Part shown: piece after piece, positions 1 through 5,482 of the stretch
Numbering within the stretch: the stretch's first letter is position 1
Layout of the letters: every line of letters begins with the position of its first letter
Source: UBA2798 sp046289975
Lineage (GTDB): Bacteria > Bacteroidota > Bacteroidia > Flavobacteriales_D > UBA2798
NCBI GenBank assembly: GCA_046289975.1
Contig: JBKBUQ010000192.1
Span: forward strand, 1-5,482
Length of the DNA stretch: 5,482 bases
Direction: 5' to 3'
Position numbers and translations under genes: made by a program
The notes under the pieces: model-generated
What the model saw: only the letters and a program-made list of their open reading frames with translations
Told to the model about the DNA's origin: nothing
Database searches by the model: none

Positions 1-39
1 CCTGCAATGCCGGGCGGTGGAATGGATGACATGTATTGA
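1..39 (+). CDS. groL: Chaperonin GroEL, C-terminal tail only (5' end outside window)
   Basis: The first 13 codons read PAMPGGGMDDMY followed by a TGA stop. A Gly/Met-rich tail ending a reading frame is the hallmark of the disordered C-terminus of the 60-kDa chaperonin GroEL. In GroEL this tail projects into the folding cavity. The Ala-Met-Pro-Gly-Gly lead-in and a terminal Tyr are in keeping with Bacteroidota versions. The frame is open from base 1, and a strong hairpin terminator follows 17 bp after the stop, as expected for the last gene of a groES-groEL operon. Only 12 residues are visible, so the assignment rests on tail composition alone. Another Gly/Met-rich protein cannot be excluded. 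Confidence 0.7.
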   Translation, partial: PAMPGGGMDDMY

Positions 40-56
40 TCTCCTGAACAAAAATC

Positions 57-90
57 AAAATCCCCCGTCACTATTGCCGGGGGATTTTTT
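57..90. terminator. Bidirectional intrinsic terminator between groL and the histidine kinase
   Basis: Bases 57-67 (AAAATCCCCCG) pair perfectly with 78-88 (CGGGGGATTTT), giving an 11-bp stem with a GC core and a 10-nt loop. A T-run at 85-90 follows on the + strand. On the - strand the A-rich flank at 51-60 supplies a U-rich tail. The - strand stop codon of the histidine kinase is 89-91, directly beside the hairpin, so one element can end both convergent transcripts. Confidence 0.88.
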
Positions 91-1237
91 ATTGCAGTAA
101 TTCGAAGTGGTAGTAGCTGTCCTCTCCGCAAGGAGTGATCATTTTCGCACCCAGATCAGTAGCAATATCAGCAATGAGTTGGAGCCCGAGACTTTCGTTA
201 CGGTTTACCTTTGAATAATCAAATCCTTTCATATCATCACCAGCTTTGATGTAGATGGACGAAGGCTGAACATCCATTACGATCTCAAATACAAAATGCT
301 GTTGTTTGGGCAAACCATGTTTGAGAGAGTTCAGAAATATTTCAGTTGTGATCAATCCGATGTGAAGCGCCATTCCGGAATTGACCATCGCAACCTCATT
401 GTTGAAAACAAATTTCACCGAAGCCATTGTGTTTTCCGCCGAAACCTTAAACTCTTCGGTAAGTTTTTTCAGGTAGGATGATAGGTCAACTTTATTAATG
501 TACTGCGATTGCGACAACAAATCATGCATACGCAGCATGGACATGATGCGGTGTTCGTATTCATCCAGCAATACCAGCGGATCCTTAGTTTTTCCTGCTT
601 GTTTACTTAGTCGTATCAGACTAATTAAAATCCCAAAATTGTTTTTCACACGGTGGTTCATTTCATGAATGAGCAATTCCTTTTCCTGCAATGCTTTATC
701 CAGCAAATGCTGAACGGCACGGCGGTGGCGGGCTTCCATATTAGATGCAAAAACCTGCGAAACGCTCAAAGCAAAAAACTGATCCGAAGGTGAAAATTCC
801 TTTTCTATGTCACCTGTCTTTTCAAAACACATCACCCCTAACATCCTCCCTTCCATTCGCAGGGGAATATCCATTAGCGAAATAATTTCGTTAGGGCGGG
901 CATAAATTTCGGATAGCTCTTTTGTTGCTGGATGCTGGTGAATATTTTTAGCGAGGATGATTTTGTTTTTTTCAAGCGCAGTGAAATAAACCGGAAAGTC
1001 CTTTCGAAGCAAAACCGACTCTTTTGTAAAAAATTGAGTACGTAAATCAAACTCTCCAACCGATACCAACTGTTGCTGATCGTTTCCAAACAACCAAACA
1101 TTCATTCGCTCAATTCGTAAAGCCAGCAATATCCGTTTTGCAAATTCAGCCATCATGGCATCAATATCCTCCCGCTCCAGATTATGGATTTTGGAAAGAT
1201 TATCGAGTTCTTCAAGTAAGTTTACATTTATACTCAT
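89..1237 (-). CDS. Cytosolic GAF-domain sensor histidine kinase (HisKA_2 family)
   Basis: This 382-residue protein has no signal peptide or membrane helix, so it should sense an internal cue. An N-terminal GAF-like domain spans about residues 15-168. A short linker leads to a HisKA_2 dimerisation/phosphoacceptor helix with the signature EMNHRVKNNFGIL at about 192-204; His195 is the probable phosphorylation site. The C-terminal HATPase domain has an N-box-like EIFLNSLKHG (299-308, Asn303) and a G2 motif SLGLQL (349-354). The G1 box reads DDMKGF (334-339), where DNGxGF is usual, so a normally conserved glycine is methionine. There is no receiver or output domain, and no response regulator in the window, so it is an orphan here; HisKA_2 kinases generally phosphorylate a separate regulator. 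It is divergent from the TPR gene and convergent with groL. Its ligand is unknown. The family call is firm; the signal and partner are not visible. Confidence 0.88.
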   Translation of the reverse strand: MSINVNLLEELDNLSKIHNLEREDIDAMMAEFAKRILLALRIERMNVWLFGNDQQQLVSVGEFDLRTQFFTKESVLLRKDFPVYFTALEKNKIILAKNIHQHPATKELSEIYARPNEIISLMDIPLRMEGRMLGVMCFEKTGDIEKEFSPSDQFFALSVSQVFASNMEARHRRAVQHLLDKALQEKELLIHEMNHRVKNNFGILISLIRLSKQAGKTKDPLVLLDEYEHRIMSMLRMHDLLSQSQYINKVDLSSYLKKLTEEFKVSAENTMASVKFVFNNEVAMVNSGMALHIGLITTEIFLNSLKHGLPKQQHFVFEIVMDVQPSSIYIKAGDDMKGFDYSKVNRNESLGLQLIADIATDLGAKMITPCGEDSYYHFELLQ

Positions 1238-1425
1238 AACCGGAATTTGAAATGAATATAATTATCATATGACTGAAAAACAAATAATTAAAACAAAATA
1301 TTGTAAAAACCTTATCAATACACAGTTTCATATTACGGCAATCCTCAACCTTATTAAAAACTAACTGTTAATTATTTAAAAGCAACGTTTATTAAATCTC
1401 TTCGTTTCAACTTTAAATTGCTATC
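1238..1425. promoter_or_regulatory. AT-rich divergent intergenic region between kinase and TPR gene
   Basis: These 188 bp contain no plausible gene and are far more AT-rich than the flanking genes. Transcription must start in both directions from here. On the + strand TAAATTG at 1414-1420 resembles a shortened Bacteroidota -7 element (TAnnTTTG) but ends only 5 nt before the ATG. On the - strand a TATTTTG lies in the 1290-1305 stretch. Neither matches the full consensus nor has a convincing -33 TTTG at standard spacing, so exact promoters are not assigned. No Shine-Dalgarno sequence precedes either start. Confidence 0.45.
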
Positions 1426-1887
1426 ATGTCGAGCATATCGCCACGCTATACTTTGGATTTAATGGAATCTCCTGTTTCTATTAAATCGCCTGCCGGTGGT
1501 ACCGATCGAGAAGCGCACGACCGTTTTGAACGTTCACTGGACCTTTTTCATATTGGTGTCAACTTTGAAGAAGAAGGTCAACCCGATAAAGCCATCGCTT
1601 TTTTTTCGGAGTCGATTGAAGCGAATCCGAATATGAGTCTGGCACTTTTGCGTAGAGGCAAACTCTTTTTGGAATCAGGATTGTACAACGATGCTTTGGC
1701 CGATTTTTTCAGCTATCGCAATCAGCAGCCCCAGTGTCCGAGAGTACTGCTTTACCTTTCGCGTTTATCAGCGGTATTGTATAAGGAGACCAAAGACGAA
1801 TTCCATAAAAACAATGCCGCCCGTTACCTGGATTGGGCTGTGCAGAAGAATCTACATTATGCAATGTTCAGGATTGATGAGAATTGA
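1426..1887 (+). CDS. Small tetratricopeptide-repeat (TPR) protein
   Basis: The 153-residue product has a polar, probably flexible N-terminus (residues 1-30, Ser/Pro-rich) followed by helical repeats. TPR 1 spans about 38-69 (GVNFEEEGQPDKAIAFFSES core, then the ANPN turn). TPR 2 spans about 71-103 (LLRRGKLFLESGLYNDALADF). A degenerate third unit covers about 107-140. The consensus pattern of small and large residues, with the Asp-Lys-Ala and Asn-Asp-Ala helix-B starts, is clear in the first two. No signal peptide or membrane helix is seen, so it is likely a cytosolic protein-protein adaptor. Its partner cannot be read from the sequence. The 3' end overlaps the convergent STAS-like gene by 20 bp. 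The start at 1426 is the first ATG of the frame after the AT-rich region; it lacks a Shine-Dalgarno sequence, which is normal in Bacteroidota. A T8 run at 1599-1606 lies inside the gene, but the frame is intact. Confidence 0.8.
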   Translation: MSSISPRYTLDLMESPVSIKSPAGGTDREAHDRFERSLDLFHIGVNFEEEGQPDKAIAFFSESIEANPNMSLALLRRGKLFLESGLYNDALADFFSYRNQQPQCPRVLLYLSRLSAVLYKETKDEFHKNNAARYLDWAVQKNLHYAMFRIDEN

Positions 1888-2284
1888 CGCTCTCATTATT
1901 CATTCGTCTTATATTCTTCAAACCCTCAATCCACTCTTTGGCTTTATCCACATCGTTAAACATTCGCGTAGGAATGGCGGGTTTGTTTACACGGATATAA
2001 AAGTTTGCAAGCAGTCGCAATGGCAATGAACTGACCACAAGTGCATCGGCGATCCGGTATTCCAGAAAAAATTTTTCAGCATAACATGAGCGCGTTTCCG
2101 GTGCTGCATAATTCAGTTTGCGCAGATCCACAATACAGTAATAAGGCTTGCGTTCGGCGAGTTCAATGGCTGTGCTTAACAAATCACGGAATCCTTCCAA
2201 TTCCATATCAACTGCTTTTGCATCAACCATCATTATGTCGTCGTGGTAACACAAAGTTGCAAGAGGTGTATCCAGTTTTTTCAT
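1868..2284 (-). CDS. Small STAS/SpoIIAA-like protein, possible phosphatase partner
   Basis: This 138-residue soluble protein has the look of the STAS/SpoIIAA-like alpha/beta fold. An N-terminal strand pair (ATLCYHDDIMMVDAK) is followed by a helix (about 29-44), a hydrophobic strand YYCIVDLRKL (about 48-57), a helix, a strand ALVVSSLPLRLLANF (about 81-95) and a final helix DVDKAKEWIEGLKN. Similar small proteins are found in Bacteroidota and usually annotated as hypothetical or STAS-like. The start lies 9 bp downstream of the SpoIIE phosphatase stop, so the two are almost certainly co-transcribed. This suggests, as inference, that the protein is a substrate or regulator of that phosphatase, like anti-anti-sigma factors. 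The classical Asp-Ser-Ser/Gly phosphosite is not obvious; the equivalent segment reads NYAAPETRSCY (about 58-68), with Thr and Ser as possible sites. The C-terminal tail is polar and overlaps the TPR gene. That the gene is real is likely; its function is uncertain. Confidence 0.72.
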   Translation of the reverse strand: MKKLDTPLATLCYHDDIMMVDAKAVDMELEGFRDLLSTAIELAERKPYYCIVDLRKLNYAAPETRSCYAEKFFLEYRIADALVVSSLPLRLLANFYIRVNKPAIPTRMFNDVDKAKEWIEGLKNIRRMNNESVNSHQS

Positions 2285-2293
2285 TTGTTGTTA

Positions 2294-3649
2294 TCAGTGT
2301 ATTTTGGCGCCAATCAATGTTACATCGTCAACCTGATCAAGTTCTGCTTTCCAGGCTTCGAATCTCTCAATGATCAGCTCCTTTTGTACGATAGCAGGCT
2401 GCTTACTGACTTCCATCAATAATTTACGAAGGCGCGAAAAAAGAAATTTCTTTCCCATCTCTCCGCCAAACTGATCTGCAAAACCATCGCTGAATAAAAA
2501 AAGCTGATCGCCTCTCTCCATTTGTATTCTGTTTGTAGTAAACGGTTTTACCGGACCAATGTGCCAACCTATTGGCTGATTATCTCCCTTAAGAATAGTA
2601 AATGATGTTCCTCGAACAAATGCAAACACCGTATTGGCACAAGCATACCTCAACACACGTGTGTTAAGATCAAGTTCAAGAAAGGTGAGCTCCATTCCGT
2701 CGCGCATTACTCTCTGCTCCTCTTCCCGCTGTTTGAATAGGCGGGTAATTCCGCTATTCAACTCATCCAAAACCAAAGCAGGTTCATATATGGAACGTTC
2801 AACAACGATGTCATTCAGCAAGGTAATCCCGATCATCGTCATAAATGCTCCCGGAATTCCATGTCCGGTACAATCAACACATGCCGCCCAAATTTTATCA
2901 CCCTCACGGTGAAACCAGAAAAAATCTCCTCCAACTGGTTCTTTAGGCCTGAAAAAAATGAATGATTCGGGCAATGCAGATTCTATACCCTTATCAAAAC
3001 GCATCAATGCATTCTGAATCCGGCGAGCATAATTCATCGAATCTGTAATCTCCTTGTTCTTGGCTCCCAATTGAAGGTTCTGATTCTCCACAATAAGAGA
3101 ATACCGAAGTATTTCATTCCTATAAAAAAACAAAAGCAGGAATGAGCTAACAAAAAGGATAATCATGTTAATCACATAGATCACCTTGATGTTCGGATTC
3201 TGAAATACCGGTTCAAATGATGCGTATCCCAGTTTGGAAATGAGAAATCCAATAAGGCTAAGGCTGCTCATTACAATAATTTCACGCAACGAATCGAAAA
3301 ACACGAGTGGACAAACACACAACAATATATTCAGGTACTCAATTCCGGATTCTGGTCCCAATAAAAACGAAACTCCGTTAAAAAACACCAGAAAAAAGGT
3401 CAGGCAGAACCACCGTGCAATACAGTAATACCTTAAGGAATTAAATACGAGTGTTAAAACAAGAATAAGTTGTCCGCTAAGGTTGGTGACAAGAAAAACA
3501 ACCGGACTTCCCTTGGCAAGATTTATGACTAACAAAAAAAGAAAACAGGCTAGTCCAACCAGTGCCATAATATTCAGCAAGCGCACTTTTCTTCCTTCGT
3601 TTGGAGAAAGTTCGGCATGAATACCGTTCGACATCAGGCGTTGCAACAT
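2294..3649 (-). CDS. Membrane-anchored SpoIIE-family PP2C serine/threonine phosphatase
   Basis: The 451-residue protein has two parts. Residues 25-176 hold about six hydrophobic helices (roughly 25-45, 49-70, 77-96, 106-119, 122-140, 155-176), a membrane sensor module without a large extracytoplasmic domain. A helical linker (177-215) with NKEITDSMNYARRIQ, common in Bacteroidota SpoIIE proteins, leads to the SpoIIE/PP2C domain (about 216-451). Its motifs are FRPKEPVGGDFFW (Asp242), VDCTGHGIPGAFM (Asp259), FLFSDGFADQFGG (Asp388) and QVDDVTLIGAK (Asp441/442). The metal-binding aspartates appear intact, so it should be active, removing phosphate from Ser/Thr of protein substrates in the cytosol. 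The segment usually reading DGMD is DGME (317-320). The STAS-like gene follows after 9 bp and the frame ends in tandem stops (TGA TAA). rimO lies 60 bp upstream on the same strand, so read-through is possible. An alternative ATG at codon 6 would change little. Confidence 0.92.
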   Translation of the reverse strand: MLQRLMSNGIHAELSPNEGRKVRLLNIMALVGLACFLFLLVINLAKGSPVVFLVTNLSGQLILVLTLVFNSLRYYCIARWFCLTFFLVFFNGVSFLLGPESGIEYLNILLCVCPLVFFDSLREIIVMSSLSLIGFLISKLGYASFEPVFQNPNIKVIYVINMIILFVSSFLLLFFYRNEILRYSLIVENQNLQLGAKNKEITDSMNYARRIQNALMRFDKGIESALPESFIFFRPKEPVGGDFFWFHREGDKIWAACVDCTGHGIPGAFMTMIGITLLNDIVVERSIYEPALVLDELNSGITRLFKQREEEQRVMRDGMELTFLELDLNTRVLRYACANTVFAFVRGTSFTILKGDNQPIGWHIGPVKPFTTNRIQMERGDQLFLFSDGFADQFGGEMGKKFLFSRLRKLLMEVSKQPAIVQKELIIERFEAWKAELDQVDDVTLIGAKIH

Positions 3650-3709
3650 TGTTCAGGGCAGTGATAAAACCAGAACAATATAAAAAAAAAATGAAATGGC
3701 CGGGAAGGA
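3650..3709 (-). promoter_or_regulatory. rimO-phosphatase spacer with T10 tract and weak promoter-like element
   Basis: On the - strand the 60-bp spacer carries a run of ten T (3682-3691). Next to it is TATATTG (3676-3682), a near match to the Bacteroidota -7 element TAnnTTTG lacking one T, which would give a leader of about 25 nt for the phosphatase. I find no GC-rich hairpin before the T-run, so it is not a convincing terminator for rimO. The spacer may hold an internal promoter, or the genes may be co-transcribed. Confidence 0.3.
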
Positions 3710-5017
3710 TTAGCTGATTGGTTTAGCGTGGAGATCGTATGGTCCTGCAGATTCAACTTTGACCTGAACAAAATCTCCAATACGAAGAAAATCAGCATCA
3801 ATGATCACCTCATTATCCACTTCAGGTGAGTCGAATTCGGTTCGTCCGATGTATTGTTGACCTTCTTTTCGGTCGACTAACACCTTGAGTGTTTGTCCTA
3901 CTTTTTCTTCATTGATTCCTGCAGAAATACCCAATTGAAGCTCCATTATTTCATTGGCGCGTCGTTGTTTTTCTTCCTGGGGAACATCATCGTTCAAATT
4001 ATACGCCCCTGTATTTTCCTCGTGCGAATAAGTAAACACACCCAAACGATCGAAGCGGGATTGTTCCACCCATTCCAGCATTTGCTGATGATCATCCAGT
4101 GTTTCACCGGGATAACCGGATATAAGTGTAGTACGAATAGCAATTCCGGGAACTTTATCGCGGATCTTATTCACCAGATCGATGGTCTTTTGCTTTGTAG
4201 TTCCGCGTTTCATGCTTTTGAGTACCGGATCAGAAATATGCTGCAATGGCATATCGAGATAATTGCAAACCGAATCTCGTTCACGAATAACATCCAGTAC
4301 GTCCTCAGGAAATCCGGATGGAAAAGCGTAGTGTAAACGAATCCAGTCAATGCCCTCCACATCACTCAAACGACGCATTAATTCCGCCAGCTTACGTTCT
4401 TTGTACAGATCAAGTCCGTAGTAAGTAGAATCCTGAGCGATCAGCAACAATTCGCGGGTTCCGTTTTTCGCAAGTTTCGTTGCACGATCAACCAATTCTT
4501 CCATTGGTGTTGATACATGTCCTCCACGCATCAGAGGAATTGCACAAAAGGAACAAGGTCTGTCGCAACCTTCTGCGATTTTGAAATAAGCGTAATGCGA
4601 CGGTGTGGTGAGTAATCGTTCGCCAACGAGCTCCTTTTTGTAATCGGCTTTCAGTGTTTTCAGCAAACGCGGAAGATCACGTGTACCAAAATAAGCATCG
4701 ACTTCAGGAATTTCCTTCTCGAGTTCGGGTTTGTAGCGTTCGCTCAAGCATCCTGTTACATACACTTTTTCAACGAGTCCTTTTTTCTTGGCCTCCGTAA
4801 ACTGAAGAATAGTATCGATACTTTCCTGCTTGGCATTATCAATAAATCCGCAGGTGTTGATGATCACGATTGAAGCATCATCTGCGTTGCTTTCGTGCTC
4901 CACATCAAAAGCATTGGCCTTTAACTGCCCCATCAGCACTTCCGAATCAAATAGGTTCTTTGAACAACCGAGAGTTACAACATTGACTTTATTCTTCTTG
5001 AGTGTACGCGTTTTCAT
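3710..5017 (-). CDS. rimO: Ribosomal protein S12 methylthiotransferase RimO
   Basis: RimO is a radical-SAM enzyme with two [4Fe-4S] clusters. It adds a methylthio group to the beta carbon of a conserved aspartate (Asp89 in E. coli) of ribosomal protein S12. The 435-residue length is normal for the family. The N-terminal UPF0004 domain has Cys18 (TLGCSKN), Cys56 (NTCGFID) and Cys90 (VTGCLSE), which bind the auxiliary cluster. The radical-SAM motif is EGCDRPCSFCAIP, with Cys151, Cys155 and Cys158. Further family blocks include LDMPLQH (254-260) and RTTLISGYPGET (295-306). The C-terminal TRAM domain (about 372-435) contains QYIGRTEFDSPEVD. GCDRPCSFCAIP and the DSPEVD segment favour RimO over the tRNA enzyme MiaB. 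The start MKTRTLKKNK matches the Bacteroidota family N-terminus, and no later Met would keep Cys18. It is divergent from uvrB; the phosphatase and STAS-like genes follow on the same strand. Confidence 0.97.
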   Translation of the reverse strand: MKTRTLKKNKVNVVTLGCSKNLFDSEVLMGQLKANAFDVEHESNADDASIVIINTCGFIDNAKQESIDTILQFTEAKKKGLVEKVYVTGCLSERYKPELEKEIPEVDAYFGTRDLPRLLKTLKADYKKELVGERLLTTPSHYAYFKIAEGCDRPCSFCAIPLMRGGHVSTPMEELVDRATKLAKNGTRELLLIAQDSTYYGLDLYKERKLAELMRRLSDVEGIDWIRLHYAFPSGFPEDVLDVIRERDSVCNYLDMPLQHISDPVLKSMKRGTTKQKTIDLVNKIRDKVPGIAIRTTLISGYPGETLDDHQQMLEWVEQSRFDRLGVFTYSHEENTGAYNLNDDVPQEEKQRRANEIMELQLGISAGINEEKVGQTLKVLVDRKEGQQYIGRTEFDSPEVDNEVIIDADFLRIGDFVQVKVESAGPYDLHAKPIS

Positions 5018-5025
5018 GCTGCAAA
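5018..5025. repeat. Left arm of 8-bp inverted repeat in rimO-uvrB spacer
   Basis: GCTGCAAA here is the exact reverse complement of TTTGCAGC at 5077-5084, so the two ends of the divergent spacer carry mirror-image 8-mers. On the - strand the arm reads TATTTGCAGC immediately before the rimO ATG, resembling the TATTTTTGCAGC of the uvrB promoter but with a shorter TA-TTTG spacing. It could be coincidence, an operator half-site or a degenerate second promoter. Confidence 0.35.
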
Positions 5026-5072
5026 TATCCGAATCTTTTTCCCATTCTCTCGGTATTGGTGTGCTTTTGGAC

Positions 5073-5080
5073 TATTTTTG
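5073..5080 (+). promoter_or_regulatory. Bacteroidota -7 promoter element for uvrB
   Basis: TATTTTTG matches the Bacteroidota housekeeping -7 consensus TAnnTTTG exactly and ends 15 nt before the uvrB ATG. Transcription would start just downstream, leaving a leader of about 10 nt without a Shine-Dalgarno sequence. The matching -33 element is weak: ATTG at 5055-5058 is closer than the usual spacing of about 19 nt. Confidence 0.55.
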
Positions 5081-5084
5081 CAGC
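5077..5084. repeat. Right arm of 8-bp inverted repeat, overlapping uvrB -7 element
   Basis: TTTGCAGC pairs with GCTGCAAA at 5018-5025. The first four bases are the TTTG of the uvrB -7 element, so any protein bound to this arm would sit on the promoter. Whether the repeat is functional is unknown. Confidence 0.35.
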
Positions 5085-5095
5085 TTATCTTGCGC

Positions 5096-5482
5096 ATGGA
5101 ATTCAAAATTATTTCCGATTTCTATCCGACCGGCGATCAACCGGAGGCTATTCGTCAACTCTCAGAGGGTTTGCGCCGGGGAGAACCTGCACAGACTTTA
5201 CTCGGGGTAACAGGTTCGGGAAAGACGTTTACCATTGCCAATGTGGTGCAGGAAGTAAAACGCCCAACTCTGGTACTCTCCCATAACAAAACGCTGGCAG
5301 CGCAATTGTATGCGGAGTTCAAACAATTTTTCCCGGATAATGCCGTGGAGTATTTTGTGAGTTATTACGACTACTACCAACCCGAAGCGTATATCCCTGT
5401 TACGGATACCTACATCGAAAAAGATCTGGCCATCAATGATGAGATTGAAAAACTTCGTCTGGCTGCCACTTCCGCATTGCTT
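5096..5482 (+). CDS. uvrB: UvrABC excision nuclease subunit B, N-terminal part (3' end outside window)
   Basis: UvrB is the damage-verifying helicase-like subunit of nucleotide excision repair. It is loaded by UvrA and then recruits UvrC for incision. The visible 129 residues start MEFKIISDFYPTGDQPEAI, the standard UvrB N-terminus. The Walker A motif is GVTGSGKT (37-44), followed by LVLSHNKTLAAQLYAEFK (motif Ia region). The aromatic beta-hairpin that clamps DNA begins at SYYDYYQPEAYIP (89-101), and continues with DTYIEKD and the IND-EI-LR segment. All key residues in this part are intact. The frame stays open to the last base of the window, so the gene is cut by the edge, not truncated biologically; full-length UvrB is usually about 670 residues. 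It is divergent from rimO, with a recognisable -7 promoter element just upstream and no Shine-Dalgarno sequence. Confidence 0.97.
   Translation, partial: MEFKIISDFYPTGDQPEAIRQLSEGLRRGEPAQTLLGVTGSGKTFTIANVVQEVKRPTLVLSHNKTLAAQLYAEFKQFFPDNAVEYFVSYYDYYQPEAYIPVTDTYIEKDLAINDEIEKLRLAATSALL

Noticed and set aside
1599..1606. T8 run inside the TPR gene as a phase-variation or frameshift site
   Set aside because: The frame is intact on both sides and T8 runs arise by chance in AT-rich genes; nothing else supports switching.
1875..1898. Hairpin as a terminator for the TPR gene
   Set aside because: The stem is AT-rich and 8 bp with a G-T pair, and no proper T-run follows on either strand.
1691..2373. 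Two + strand open frames (1691-2029 and 2041-2373) over the TPR, STAS-like and phosphatase gene ends
   Set aside because: They are out of frame with or antisense to genes with clear protein signatures, and their Cys/Arg/Ser-rich products look like noise.
3893..4336. Open frame of 147 codons on the + strand, antisense to rimO
   Set aside because: It lies wholly inside the well-supported rimO gene, its product resembles no family I know, and its composition is that of a shadow frame.
4830..5286. + strand frames across the rimO start and uvrB 5' region
   Set aside because: These are antisense to rimO or out of frame with uvrB, whose frame from 5096 matches the UvrB family throughout.
5198..5380. 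- strand 60-codon frame inside uvrB
   Set aside because: It is antisense to conserved UvrB motifs and has no recognisable features.

Overview
The window looks like a Bacteroidota chromosome segment. RimO begins with the LKKNK-VNVVTLGCSKN type of N-terminus common in that phylum. The SpoIIE-type phosphatase carries the NKEITDSMNYARRIQ linker typical of Bacteroidota. A perfect TAnnTTTG promoter -7 element lies upstream of uvrB, and no start codon has a clear Shine-Dalgarno sequence. Coding DNA is moderate in GC and the intergenic DNA is very AT-rich. I cannot place the organism below phylum level. I see no mobile element, CRISPR array, tRNA or rRNA.

Layout from left to right: (1) the last 12 codons of a probable groL on the + strand, then a strong hairpin terminator shared with the convergent next gene; (2) a cytosolic GAF-HisKA_2 sensor histidine kinase on the - strand; (3) an AT-rich divergent intergenic region of 188 bp; (4) a small TPR-repeat protein on the + strand, whose 3' end overlaps by 20 bp the end of (5) a small STAS/SpoIIAA-like protein on the - strand; (6) just upstream of that, 9 bp away and on the same strand, a six-helix membrane protein with a C-terminal SpoIIE/PP2C phosphatase domain; (7) rimO on the - strand, 60 bp further upstream; (8) a short divergent promoter region of 78 bp; (9) the first 129 codons of uvrB on the + strand, cut by the window edge.

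The housekeeping genes are a chaperonin, a ribosomal protein S12 methylthiotransferase and an excision-repair helicase. Between them lie four signalling-type genes: a histidine kinase, a TPR adaptor, a STAS-like protein and a Ser/Thr phosphatase. The most interesting point is the tightly linked membrane SpoIIE phosphatase and STAS-like protein, which could form a partner-switching pair. No anti-sigma kinase or sigma factor is visible here, so that role is inference. The kinase has a non-canonical G1 box in its ATP-binding domain. No clearly new system is evident; the signalling genes are the part that deserves follow-up.
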